From contig WHTZ01000057.1 of assembly GCA_009377495.1 (NCBI GenBank), forward strand, positions 1-41,964: a stretch of 41,964 nucleotides of DNA, written 5' to 3'. The DNA comes from Luteitalea sp. GTDB lineage: Bacteria > Acidobacteriota > Vicinamibacteria > Vicinamibacterales > Vicinamibacteraceae. Position numbers and translations under genes: made by a program. Of this stretch, positions 33,252 to 41,264 are shown in pieces. The stretch's first letter is position 1. The number at the start of each line of letters is the position of its first letter. The notes beneath the pieces are model-generated. The model saw only the letters and a list, made by a program, of their open reading frames with translations, ran no database searches and was not told the origin of the DNA.

Positions 33252-33280
33252 ACTGTACCGCGCTCCATCTAGACTGTCAA
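33252..33280 (-). promoter_or_regulatory. PadR-type promoter left upstream of the ADOP remnant
   Basis: TTGACA and TACAGT are separated by 17 bases with the TCTAGA palindrome in the spacer, matching the promoter at 28063. The downstream AAGAGGAG ribosome-binding site is also retained, but the padR gene is gone. It may now drive ADOP4 directly. Confidence 0.6.
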
Positions 33281-33492
33281 GAGGTCACGGGTTGCTTCCG
33301 GAGGCACTGATCCGAGGCCACGATTCGATCGACGCGAGGCGGAGCCTGCAGCGTGCGTGTCGGCGACCGCGTCCATCGCATCCAGACGGCGTCGGGCCGA
33401 GCGTACCGCGTAACGCGACAAGGGGTCCATGAGCTCACTGAGCGTGCTTAGGACTCGTCAACGAACGGCTGCCGCATCAATGCTTCGTGGGC
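33281..33492. other. Spacer without a recognised gene
   Basis: A minus-strand frame of about 50 codons (MDPLSRYAVRSARRR) overlaps the promoter and shows no family features. I see no RNA gene or repeat before the GTAG palindrome that follows. Confidence 0.4.
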
Positions 33493-33518
33493 CGCGGGGC
33501 CTGAAGGCCCCGCGCTAC
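33493..33518 (-). repeat. GTAG-type palindromic repeat, variant stem
   Basis: On the minus strand GTAG is followed by the arm CGCGGGGCC, loop TTCA and arm GGCCCCGCG, a perfect 9-bp stem. Stem bases differ from the GGCG family, but head and loop type are the same. It lies 26 bases after the stop of the methyltransferase gene. Confidence 0.7.
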
Positions 33519-33543
33519 GTACGTCCGAAACCCGGTGAGCCCC

Positions 33544-34350
33544 TCACCTTGTCACCTTGTCTCCGTCCCGACGCGCCAGAATCAGCCACGTATCCGCCCG
33601 CGGATCCCACGGGCGGCCGTTGTAATCGCCGAGTAGCGCGTCGATCTGGAAGCCGGCGCGCTCGAGGCGTTTCGTCATGGCGGGCACGCTGAGCGTGCGG
33701 AACGCCACCGAAAAGCGCGTCGCGTGGCGCGCACGGCCACTGCCCTCGATGTATTCCTGGTCGAAGATCGTGAGCTTACGACGTGGGTCCTGTCGCACGG
33801 ACTCGACGAGCGCTACGGGCAACCCGCGTGGTCCCCGTCGTCCGCGCAGTGTGATGCGGTGTTGATACTCCTGCCAGCGCGGCACATCGGCGACGAGATC
33901 GACGCCGAACAAGCCGTCCGGACGCACGACACGCGCGACGCTGGCGAGCGCGCAGGCAAGCTGGCGATCACTGAGCAGCGACTGCAGGATTCCGTACGGT
34001 GCGATCACCAGCGGGAAGGTCGCCGGTTCGAACGGAAGGCTGGTAATGTCGCCTCGAACGAGCAGCGCGCGGGTTGCCGCGCGGCGGAGACGTCGCCGCG
34101 CCCCTGCCAGCATGGCCTCGGACCGATCGATACCGACCAGGGAGACGCAGGCACGGGCGAGCGGCAGCGCGACCCGCCCCGTGCCGCAGCCGAGCTCGAG
34201 CACCGGTCCGCCCACGCGGCCGGCCAGATCGCGCCAAAAGCGAACATCCCGTCGCCCGACGGTGCGAGCGTTCTCCCAGTCGTAGAAGGGCGCGTACTCA
34301 TCCCACCCCTCCCATCCTGCACGGGGTCTGCGCCCTGGGATGCGTATCAT
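33544..34350 (-). CDS. Class I SAM-dependent methyltransferase (A)
   Basis: The 268-aa soluble protein has motif I VLELGCGTGRVALPLA, an acidic SAM-ribose position in LVGIDRSEAM, motif II-like VRGDITSLPFEPATFPLVIAP and a post-motif segment RVVRPDGLFGVDLV. The substrate is not evident; the N-terminal WDEYAPFYDWENART is typical of small-molecule methyltransferases. Its ATG overlaps the stop of the next methyltransferase (ATGA), making it the last gene of a three-gene unit. Confidence 0.85.
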   Translation of the reverse strand: MIRIPGRRPRAGWEGWDEYAPFYDWENARTVGRRDVRFWRDLAGRVGGPVLELGCGTGRVALPLARACVSLVGIDRSEAMLAGARRRLRRAATRALLVRGDITSLPFEPATFPLVIAPYGILQSLLSDRQLACALASVARVVRPDGLFGVDLVADVPRWQEYQHRITLRGRRGPRGLPVALVESVRQDPRRKLTIFDQEYIEGSGRARHATRFSVAFRTLSVPAMTKRLERAGFQIDALLGDYNGRPWDPRADTWLILARRDGDKVTR

Positions 34351-35264
34351 CTTTTCTCATTCTCGTGAGAAAAGATGACCGGCATCTCTTCCTCTCCAGC
34401 GTTCTGACCGATGGCCGCAAAGAGGATCGTGTGCTGAATCTCGACGAAGGCGGGACCCGCGGCGGTGGCCCGGTCGCGATAGCGGCCCACCGCCTTCAAA
34501 TAGTCGCGGCCGAGCCGCTCCAGCGCCTCGCTCGGCGCGGTGGAAACCACGGCAGCAATCGCGTGCTGGCGCGCGTCCCAGACACTCGGCGCCGGTGCCC
34601 CGACACGCACCTGCGGCACGGGAAAGAGCTGCACGGTCACTGGCTCGATGCCAACTTCGAGGAAGAGGGATGGCAGCTTTGGCCCGATGACCGGGTCGGC
34701 TGGATCGCCAGCCGAGGTGGCGAGCGCCGCGAAGAACTCGGTGCCGAGCTCGAACGCACGCCGGCCGCTCTCGAGCGAGCTAAAGAAATAGCGAGCGCCG
34801 TTGTCCGGTTCGACGATGACGATGCGACCCCCGGGTCGGGTGACGCGGACGCACTCACGCAGGACGCGTATCGGGTCCGGAACGTGCTGGAGAACGGCCA
34901 CGGCAAAGCTCGCGTCGAATGATGCGCGGGCGAACGGCAGCCGAACGGCGTCGGCCGTCGCGACGGGGAGCACGAGCCCACGGTCCTGGGCGGCGGCGCG
35001 CGCCTCGCGCACGCGGCTCTGCACGATGTCAATCGCAACGAGCCATGCTGACGCGGCCTGACCCCCATGGTTCTGACCGCCGCTGTTTTGACGCTCTAAG
35101 AACGCCAGCTCCGCCGTACCTCGACCGCAACCGACATCGAGGATTCGCTTATCTGGTAGGGGCTGAAGCGTGTCTTCGAGGAACGTCGTGAACGCATCGG
35201 GCCACCAGCGATCGCGCAGGTGTTTGAGGGTGTTCGACGTGAGGAGGTCGATGTCTCGCGGCAT
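34347..35264 (-). CDS. Class I SAM-dependent methyltransferase (B)
   Basis: The 305-aa protein begins MPRDIDLLTSNTLKHLRDRWW. Motif I is ILDVGCGRGTAELAFLE, the Asp of motif II is in VAIDIVQSRVREA, and VTRPGGRIVIVEPD follows. Between motif I and motif II sits a low-complexity insert (QNSGGQNHGGQAAS) that most relatives would not need. The frame continues upstream for 200 codons as antisense-like sequence across the membrane protein gene; the ATG two bases after that gene's stop is chosen. UbiE/methyltransferase-11 fold; substrate unknown. Confidence 0.85.
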   Translation of the reverse strand: MPRDIDLLTSNTLKHLRDRWWPDAFTTFLEDTLQPLPDKRILDVGCGRGTAELAFLERQNSGGQNHGGQAASAWLVAIDIVQSRVREARAAAQDRGLVLPVATADAVRLPFARASFDASFAVAVLQHVPDPIRVLRECVRVTRPGGRIVIVEPDNGARYFFSSLESGRRAFELGTEFFAALATSAGDPADPVIGPKLPSLFLEVGIEPVTVQLFPVPQVRVGAPAPSVWDARQHAIAAVVSTAPSEALERLGRDYLKAVGRYRDRATAAGPAFVEIQHTILFAAIGQNAGEEEMPVIFSHENEKR

Positions 35265-35266
35265 GG

Positions 35267-36004
35267 CTAGTCGAGAACGGCCCATTGGCCAGGCATGATC
35301 GGGCGGGTGCGCGGCAGGCGACCCCGATAGCCAAGGTAGCCGACACCCGCCAGGATGCCCACGAACACGATAAGCTTGAGGACATTCGCATCGCGCGTGT
35401 CGGGGAGGCCGGTCCACATCAACCACAGCACGGGCTGCGCGACGCTCACGGCCCAAACCGTGCCGTAAAAGAATCGTCGCTCGTGCCCCTCGCCTTTCGT
35501 CGACGGTTTGACGCGCGGCAGGTAGCCGAGCAGCCCTATCAGCCAGATGGCGCCGGCGACCGGAAAGTATGCCACACGGTAGATCTCCTCGAGCATCCAC
35601 GTCCCTGTGGCCACGGCAATGGCGAGGCCGGCGATGTTGAGCAGCGCAAACGTGATGGCCGCACCCCATGCAAACGAGTAGCAGATGCGCCGGTAGAGCG
35701 GATTTGGCCGATCCTCGGTAAAGCGGATGATATAGGGCGCTGGCTCGCACCCCGGCAGGCGACCGCGGATGGCGGCCCGGCCCGTCCCCAGCACGACGAC
35801 CGACAGCCAGACGCCCATACGCCAGTCGAAGCCGCGCTCGAAGAGGTCGAAGGTGAGCGGTCCTGGTGAAATGAAGAAGACAAAGATCCAAATCGGCCAG
35901 TGGAGCGCGCGATAATAGAGCTTGTTTCGCGTTCGGATGTTCCGCTGAGTATCGTACTCGACCGGGAGGAACCGCGTGTTGTGGCGATAGGCGGGGCTCG
36001 TCAT
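35267..36004 (-). CDS. Multi-pass membrane protein of unknown function
   Basis: The 245-aa protein has about six hydrophobic helices (around residues 37-53, 66-76, 118-140, 147-177, 186-206, 212-232), a hydrophilic N-terminus (YRHNTRFLPVEYDTQRNIRTRNKLYY) and several conserved-looking Arg/Pro loops (RFTEDRPNPLYRR). I do not recognise a family. It leads the operon with two methyltransferases and is spaced two bases from the first, so it may handle or anchor a lipid-like substrate; that is inference. It shares a 59-bp divergent promoter region with the 63-aa gene. Confidence 0.7.
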   Translation of the reverse strand: MTSPAYRHNTRFLPVEYDTQRNIRTRNKLYYRALHWPIWIFVFFISPGPLTFDLFERGFDWRMGVWLSVVVLGTGRAAIRGRLPGCEPAPYIIRFTEDRPNPLYRRICYSFAWGAAITFALLNIAGLAIAVATGTWMLEEIYRVAYFPVAGAIWLIGLLGYLPRVKPSTKGEGHERRFFYGTVWAVSVAQPVLWLMWTGLPDTRDANVLKLIVFVGILAGVGYLGYRGRLPRTRPIMPGQWAVLD

Positions 36005-36063
36005 AGATGCCTAAATGATTCTAATCAAGAAGTGCACCCACAAGCAGTCAAGGACAGGAGCTT

Positions 36064-36255
36064 ATGAAGGACAAGCTGTCGTTAAGCGTCGAGCTCGAGC
36101 AGGCAAAGATTGATTTTCTCGAGGAGATGGCGCGGACCTACAACCTACCGGACGCGGGGAAGGCCGTTCGCTGCCTGATTGACTACGCCCGCGAAAACAC
36201 CGACGCCCAGCCAACGATCTTTGACGAGGTTCGGTGTAACGACTGCGGCACGTGA
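36064..36255 (+). CDS. Conserved-looking 63-aa protein with C-terminal CxxC
   Basis: The ATG is preceded by GGACAGGAG, a good SD. The sequence has a short N-terminal strand (KLSLSVELEQ) and two helices (AKIDFLEEMARTYN; DAGKAVRCLIDYAR), resembling a ribbon-helix-helix-type small DNA-binding or antitoxin fold, followed by FDEVRCNDCGT with a CNDC pair. No toxin gene is next to it. The function is unknown; the RHH similarity is by pattern only. Confidence 0.65.
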   Translation: MKDKLSLSVELEQAKIDFLEEMARTYNLPDAGKAVRCLIDYARENTDAQPTIFDEVRCNDCGT

Positions 36256-36331
36256 CGTCGCGCGCGGGGGCAGGCCGGACGTGTCGTGCACCCACCACGC
36301 CGCGAAGTGGGCCCCATCGCGTCAAACGCTG

Positions 36332-36357
36332 GGGAGCGCACCACGCCGTGCGCTCCC
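36332..36357. terminator. Hairpin between convergent genes
   Basis: GGGAGCGCA and TGCGCTCCC form a perfect 9-bp stem with loop CCACGCCG. It sits between the 63-aa gene and the convergent RRM gene, a natural place for a bidirectional terminator. No strong U-tract on either side. Confidence 0.5.
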
Positions 36358-36398
36358 TCAGGTGAGTCTCGGCCTGAACGGGCCCGAACCGGCGGGAC

Positions 36399-36743
36399 TT
36401 ACCAGCGCGGCTCGCGACGACGACCGCCGCGACCACCACCACCGCCGCCGTTCCGACGCCCTTCACCGAAAGGTCGCGGACCGCCGCCCATCGCGGGCTT
36501 CGGACGCGCTTCGTTAACCGTCAGCGTCCGGCCGCCGAGCTGCGTCTCGTGCAGCTCACGGATGGCGTTTTGTGCGTCCTCGTCACTCGCCATCTCTACG
36601 AAAGCAAAGCCGCGCGCGCGCCCGGTGACCATGTCGCGCATCACCTGAACCGTGTCCACGGTGCCGACCCGGCTAAACAGCGCCTCGAGATCCGCTTCGC
36701 TCGTCTCAAACGGCAGGTTGCCCACATACAGTTTCCGACTCAT
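36399..36743 (-). CDS. RRM-domain RNA-binding protein
   Basis: The 114-aa protein has a single RRM: RNP2 LYVGNL at residues 5-10 and RNP1 RGFAFVEM at 44-51, followed by a Gly/Arg-rich tail (GGGGGGRGGRRREPRW). This is the typical bacterial RNA-binding protein architecture, cold- or stress-associated in cyanobacteria and others; its RNA targets here are unknown. The conserved start MSRKLYVGN is used, although the frame is open ten codons upstream; GGAG precedes it. Confidence 0.93.
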   Translation of the reverse strand: MSRKLYVGNLPFETSEADLEALFSRVGTVDTVQVMRDMVTGRARGFAFVEMASDEDAQNAIRELHETQLGGRTLTVNEARPKPAMGGGPRPFGEGRRNGGGGGGRGGRRREPRW

Positions 36744-37010
36744 CGGATTGACTCCTCTGCTCCTGAACCGCAAGACCGAGGCCCTGCGTACTCACTGGTC
36801 ATTGCGCCCAGGTGCACTTCGACGTGCACGGGGCACCTCACGGAAGGTCGCTTGCGCGGATGGCCCACGCTGCAGGACAGACACGAACGGAGCGAAGCAA
36901 GTCAGGAGCGGCTCGACTGGCTCGCGTGGCGACTGAGGCGGGCAGACTTCCAAACCTCGCTAATCTAGCGTATTTCAGGTCCCCGCGCAACCGAAAATGC
37001 GCCTAGCACC
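36744..37010. other. Gene-free stretch upstream of the RRM gene
   Basis: No convincing open frame or tRNA is visible. GTGCAC occurs twice within 18 bases (about 36810-36830), a small palindromic motif. The stretch may contain the leader and promoter of the RRM gene. Confidence 0.4.
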
Positions 37011-37094
37011 GTGCGGAAAACGCACTGCGGAAACGGGACAACCCTCGTTGTCCACATGCCTTCTGGCAAACGAGGACTGCCCCGTTTTCCGCAC
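37011..37094. repeat. 84-base structured palindrome upstream of the aminotransferase
   Basis: The outer arms GTGCGGAAAACG and CGTTTTCCGCAC pair perfectly over 12 bp; an alternative left arm TGCGGAAACGGG lies just inside, and an inner stem CCTCGTT / AACGAGG follows. The core (AAACGGGGCAGTCCTCG on the minus strand) resembles the hairpin at 10314. Confidence 0.7.
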
Positions 37095-37175
37095 GTCAAA
37101 GTGGTAAGCTGAAGTCGGTTCCCTGCCACCACTTTCTCCCTGGGACGAAACCACCCCACGTGGAGGGGAGACACC

Positions 37176-38402
37176 ATGAGCAGCCAGGCTCGTCACGCTC
37201 TCGCAACGCAAGCCAGCCGACGGCTCTCTCGGCGGGCGCTCGGTCGCTCGCTGGCCGTCGCCACGCTCGGCGCTTCCGTGTGGCCGCGCACGGCATTCAG
37301 CAGATCGGAAGCGGTGAAGGCGGTGGCTATTGGGGACGTCCAGCCGCTCAGGCTCGGCAGCAATGAAAACCCTTACGGCCCTGGGCCGGCAGCGCTCGAA
37401 GCACTCCGTGCCAGCCTAGGTGAAGCCAATCGCTATCCCTTCGCGTTCACGTCGCAACTACGGGAGGCGCTCGCGACGTTCCACGACGTGGGGCGCGACG
37501 GGGTCGTGGTGGCCCCAGGCTCCGGCGAGATCCTCCGAGCGACGACGCTCGCATTCACATCCTCGTCGCACGGGCTCGTCACGGCCGCACCCACGTTCGA
37601 GGCGCCGAGCCGCACCGCTGCCGAGATCGGTGCGCCGATTCAGGCCGTACCGGTGCAACGCTCCGGCGCCCTCGACCTCATCGCCATGGCGGCCCGAGCC
37701 GAGCGCGCGGGGCTCGTCTTCGTCTGCAATCCTAACAACCCCACCGGTGGCATCAGCTCCGCCGAGGCGGTCGCCGAGCTGGTCGCTCGCGTTCGACGCA
37801 CCGCGCCAGACGCGGTCATCCTGGTCGACGAGGCGTACTATGAGTATGTCGAGGACCGGTCCTACGCCACAGCCATTCGTCTCACGCGTGCCGACCCCCG
37901 CGTCATCGTCTCGCGCACGTTCTCGAAGATTCACGGGATGGCTGGCCTCCGGGTGGGTTACGCGATCGCTCATCCGGACACGCTGTCAGCCGTGGAGCAG
38001 CATCTCGCGCGGAATGGGCTCAGCAACGCGAGCGCCGCAGCCTCCCTCGCATCCCTTGGGGACCAGGAACATCTCGCTAGGCAACGCGCCCTCAACCGTG
38101 AGGCGCGGGCGTTCACACGCCAGGCATGCGAAGGGGCCGGCTATCGTGTGCTCGCCTCGGAGGCGAACTTTCTCATGGTCGACCTCGGGCGCGATGCCGC
38201 AACCGTGCAGGCGATGTGTCGCGAGGCCGGTGTGGCCATCGCCCGTCCGTTCCCGCCACTCAGGACGCACGCCCGCATCTCAATCGGGACGATGGACGAG
38301 ATGCGGCGGGCGATGGAGATCATGCTACCAATTCTGGCGGATCCGGCTTCGGCACGATACGAGGGCGTCGCCGGCACGGCCGAGTGGCAGGGCGAGTGCT
38401 GA
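37176..38402 (+). CDS. Tat-signalled class I/II (HisC-like) aminotransferase
   Basis: This 408-aa PLP enzyme of fold type I has a twin-arginine-like signal (LSRRALGRSLAVATLGASVW), then the HisC-type start LRLGSNENPYGPGPAALEAL, CNPNNPTGGISS, VDEAYYEYVED and the PLP lysine K251 in SRTFSKIHGMAGLRVGYAI. It resembles histidinol-phosphate aminotransferase, but export by Tat suggests a different, periplasmic amino compound substrate. GGAGGGGAG lies about eight bases before the ATG. It appears monocistronic. Confidence 0.85.
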   Translation: MSSQARHALATQASRRLSRRALGRSLAVATLGASVWPRTAFSRSEAVKAVAIGDVQPLRLGSNENPYGPGPAALEALRASLGEANRYPFAFTSQLREALATFHDVGRDGVVVAPGSGEILRATTLAFTSSSHGLVTAAPTFEAPSRTAAEIGAPIQAVPVQRSGALDLIAMAARAERAGLVFVCNPNNPTGGISSAEAVAELVARVRRTAPDAVILVDEAYYEYVEDRSYATAIRLTRADPRVIVSRTFSKIHGMAGLRVGYAIAHPDTLSAVEQHLARNGLSNASAAASLASLGDQEHLARQRALNREARAFTRQACEGAGYRVLASEANFLMVDLGRDAATVQAMCREAGVAIARPFPPLRTHARISIGTMDEMRRAMEIMLPILADPASARYEGVAGTAEWQGEC

Positions 38403-38411
38403 AATCAAGAA

Positions 38412-38425
38412 GGGGCGAGGGGCGG
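38412..38425. repeat. Heptamer repeat (2 x GGGGCGA type) after the aminotransferase
   Basis: GGGGCGA followed by GGGGCGG, ten bases after the stop codon. Same unit as the array after treY. Two units alone would be weak evidence. Confidence 0.5.
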
Positions 38426-38566
38426 GCTCGGGTCGCGCGTTCAGCTAGCCCTCATACGTCAGAGGTCGTAGACATCCGCGCCCGTCATGTGCTGGACACA
38501 GCCGCTGCCGTGCTCCGGGTGCTTTCCAGCCCGCTGCTACGGTTGGCTCCGAGGAAAGGGCACGTC

Positions 38567-38766
38567 ATGGCCATCCCACCTCGATTGCGCAGTTCTTGAG
38601 CACGAGCCAGATCGACTACAGAACCGTCACGCATCCGATGGCGTACACACGAGACGAGGAGATCGTGTTCAACGCGGGCACGCACACCGACGCTATTCGC
38701 ATGCGCTATGCTGATTTCGCGGCGCTCGTGCACCCAACGATCGGCGAGTTCTGCCGACGCGTATAA
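38567..38766 (+). pseudogene. YbaK/aminoacyl-tRNA deacylase-like gene, remnant
   Basis: A GAGGAAAGG site precedes ATG and MAIPPRLR, the usual YbaK-type start; one base is then missing and the frame resumes as QFLSTSQIDYRTVTHPMAYT. This joins directly to RDEEIVFNAGTHTDAIRMRY and FAALVHPTIGEFCRRV, the end of the same family. Roughly 75 central codons, containing the catalytic core, are missing. Frameshift and deletion together make it non-functional. The family assignment is from memory of the termini. Confidence 0.6.
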
Positions 38767-38806
38767 TCGGGGCGCAGACGTGCCCGGTGCCGCACCAAGC
38801 CCCTGG

Positions 38807-38827
38807 CACCTTGAACCTTGCACCTGA
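38807..38827. repeat. Heptamer repeat (CACCTTG type) before the CFA-synthase gene
   Basis: Units CACCTTG, AACCTTG, CACCTGA lie seven bases before the GGAGG of the next gene. Confidence 0.6.
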
Positions 38828-38842
38828 CTCTTTGGAGGATGC

Positions 38843-40120
38843 ATGGCGTCGCAACCCAACACCTCGTCGCTGCCCATGACCTCATCAACCCAGCACGAAC
38901 GGGGTCAGCGGGCGAGCGGTCGGCCGTCGCGCGTTGGCACGGCCGCGGATCGAGTTTTCCTCTCGCTGCTCCGTCGATACATCCAGGACGCCCAGGTTAG
39001 CTTGGCGCTCGGCGATCTCGTGTACGGCCCGACGTCCGGCGAACCCGTCGGGACGATTCAGATTCGCAATCGCGCCACGCTCATGCGCTTGCTCGCGCGG
39101 CCCACGCTCGAGTTCGGCGAGGCATACATGAAAGGCGATCTCGAGGTTGCAGGTGATCTCGTCGCGGCACTCGAGGCGCTCTACCGAACAACCTCGGACG
39201 TGGCCCGGGGGTGGTGGCACCGCCTCGCACTCTGGCTGGACCGTTCGCACAGCCTGAACGCGGCCCGCCACAACATTCACCACCACTACGACATCGGCAA
39301 TGACTTCTACCGACTCTGGTTGGACGAGCACCTCGTCTACACCTGCGCGTACTTCGCACATGATCGCGCCTCGCTCGAAGAAGCCCAGCGCGCCAAGCTG
39401 GAGTACGTGTGCCGAAAGCTGCGGCTTCAACCAGGGGAACGGGTGGTGGAGGCCGGCTGCGGTTGGGGCGCGCTCGCCCTGCACATGGCACGCGAGCACG
39501 GTGTTCGGGTGCGGGCCTTCAACATCTCACACGAGCAGATCGCGTACGCGCGTGAGCAGGCCCGGGCCGAAGGCCTGGCGGATCGGGTGGAGTTCATCGA
39601 AGACGACTACCGGCACATCACCGGTCGTTACGACGCGTTCGTGTCGGTTGGGATGCTCGAGCATGTCGGCCTCGAATGTTACGACGCGCTCGGTCGCGTG
39701 ATCGACCGTGTGCTCGATCCGAACGGGCGCGGCTTCCTGCACTTCATCGGCCGCAATCGCCCGGCGCCGCTCAACGCGTGGATACGCAAGCGTATCTTTC
39801 CCGGTGGCTACCCGCCCACATTGCCTCAGGTCGTCGGGCTGATCCTCGCGCCGTTCGACCTGTCGGTCGTCGATATCGAGAACCTGCGTCTGCACTATGC
39901 CCGTACGCTTCACCACTGGCGCAGCCGCTTCGAGGCGGCCACCGACTGCGTGAGAACGATGTTCGACGAACCCTTTGCACGCGCCTGGCTGTTGTACCTG
40001 GCCGGTTCGGAGGCGGCGTTCACGACGGGCACGATGCAGCTCTTTCAGGTGCTGTTCGCGCGCGGCGCGACGAACCGCGTGCCGATCAGCCGCAAGGATC
40101 TGTACGTGAGGCCGCTGTGA
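38843..40120 (+). CDS. Cyclopropane-fatty-acyl-phospholipid synthase family protein
   Basis: The 425-aa SAM-dependent enzyme acts on double bonds of membrane phospholipid acyl chains. Seen: HHYDIGNDFYRLWLDEHLVY, Cys168 in VYTCAYF, SAM motif VVEAGCGWGALALHMA, ISHEQIAYAREQA, the active-site Glu273 in VGMLEHVG, His in FLHFIG and Tyr in LHYARTLHHW. These match the bicarbonate-binding and catalytic positions of E. coli Cfa. The N-terminal 60 residues are low complexity. GGAGG lies just upstream. The stop overlaps the start of a flavoprotein (GTGA), suggesting the two act in one lipid modification. Confidence 0.92.
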   Translation: MASQPNTSSLPMTSSTQHERGQRASGRPSRVGTAADRVFLSLLRRYIQDAQVSLALGDLVYGPTSGEPVGTIQIRNRATLMRLLARPTLEFGEAYMKGDLEVAGDLVAALEALYRTTSDVARGWWHRLALWLDRSHSLNAARHNIHHHYDIGNDFYRLWLDEHLVYTCAYFAHDRASLEEAQRAKLEYVCRKLRLQPGERVVEAGCGWGALALHMAREHGVRVRAFNISHEQIAYAREQARAEGLADRVEFIEDDYRHITGRYDAFVSVGMLEHVGLECYDALGRVIDRVLDPNGRGFLHFIGRNRPAPLNAWIRKRIFPGGYPPTLPQVVGLILAPFDLSVVDIENLRLHYARTLHHWRSRFEAATDCVRTMFDEPFARAWLLYLAGSEAAFTTGTMQLFQVLFARGATNRVPISRKDLYVRPL

Positions 40121-41259
40121 CATCAGCCGAGGTGCTCCTGGTCGGCGGTGGACCGGCTGGCTCGAGCTGTGCGTGGACGCTGCGCCAGGCGGGTATCGAC
40201 GTGCTCCTGCTCGACCGCGCCAGGTTTCCGCGCGATAAGGTCTGCGCCGGCTGGATCACGCCAGCCGTGGTCGAGGCGCTGGATCTCGACGTCAACGACT
40301 ATCGCCGTACCCGTACGTTTCAGCCGATCACCGCCTTTCGAACCGGTGTCATGGGCCGCGACCTCGTCGACACCGCGTATGGGTCGGCTGTCAGCTTCGG
40401 CATTCTCCGTCGGGAGTTCGATCATTACCTGCTCGAGCGGTCGCGTGCGCGGCTCGCGCTCGACGTTCACGTGAATCGGATCGAGCGCACGGCCGCGGGC
40501 TGGCTGGTGAACGGCGAATACGCGGCGCCCCTGCTCGTCGGCGCAGCCGGTCACTTCTGCCCGGTGGCGCGCTGGTTGAACGGACCGCGTCGCGACGAGG
40601 CCGTGATCGCAGCCAAGGAGGTCGAGTTCGTGCTGTCGCCGGCACAAGCGAGCGTGTGCCGCGTCTCCGCGGACGCTCCCGAGATCTATTTTTGCCCTGA
40701 CCTCGCCGGCTACGGCTGGTGCTTCAGAAAGGAACAGGTGCTGAACGTCGGCATCGGGCGACAAGACCGCCATGGTCTCTCTGAGCACTTGGAACGATTC
40801 GTAGCCGGGTTACAGCATGCGGGCCGCCTGCCGCACGATCTGCCAAATGCGTGGCGCGGCCATGCGTACCTCCTCTACGACTCGTCACCTCGCGCGATGG
40901 TCGCCGAGAACATGCTGTTGATTGGCGATGCCGCCGGTCTTGCTTACTCGCAAAGCGGCGAAGGTATACGGCCAGCCGTTGAATCCGGCCTCCTGGCAGC
41001 GCAGGCCATTCTCGCCGTCATCCGCGATCATCGGTCCGACGCGCTAGCCAACTATCACACGACGATGCAGGCGCGCTTCGGCCGCCGGGCGGGGCCACAC
41101 GACCGGGCGATGTCGGGGAATGGTCTGCTGCCACGCGCAGCGGTGAGTGGCGTGGCACGACGGCTGCTCGGGACACGCTGGTTCTCCCGCCACGTGGTGC
41201 TCGACCGATGGTTTCTCCACAGACACGAAGCCCCAATCACCAAGCGGGTCGTTCCCTGA
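40117..41259 (+). CDS. Geranylgeranyl-reductase-type FAD-dependent oxidoreductase
   Basis: The 380-aa flavoprotein has the dinucleotide motif EVLLVGGGPAGSSCAWTL, a KVCAGWITP segment (the conserved Cys-Gly region of the GGR family), LVGAAGHFCPVARWL and the FAD-binding LIGDAAGLAYSQSGEGIRPAVESG. Family members saturate isoprenoid or other double bonds. The start is GTG overlapping the CFA-synthase stop codon; the upstream open frame is antisense-like shadow. A plausible role is reduction of an unsaturated or methylenated acyl chain made by its neighbour. Confidence 0.85.
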   Translation: MTSAEVLLVGGGPAGSSCAWTLRQAGIDVLLLDRARFPRDKVCAGWITPAVVEALDLDVNDYRRTRTFQPITAFRTGVMGRDLVDTAYGSAVSFGILRREFDHYLLERSRARLALDVHVNRIERTAAGWLVNGEYAAPLLVGAAGHFCPVARWLNGPRRDEAVIAAKEVEFVLSPAQASVCRVSADAPEIYFCPDLAGYGWCFRKEQVLNVGIGRQDRHGLSEHLERFVAGLQHAGRLPHDLPNAWRGHAYLLYDSSPRAMVAENMLLIGDAAGLAYSQSGEGIRPAVESGLLAAQAILAVIRDHRSDALANYHTTMQARFGRRAGPHDRAMSGNGLLPRAAVSGVARRLLGTRWFSRHVVLDRWFLHRHEAPITKRVVP

Positions 41260-41264
41260 GACAG

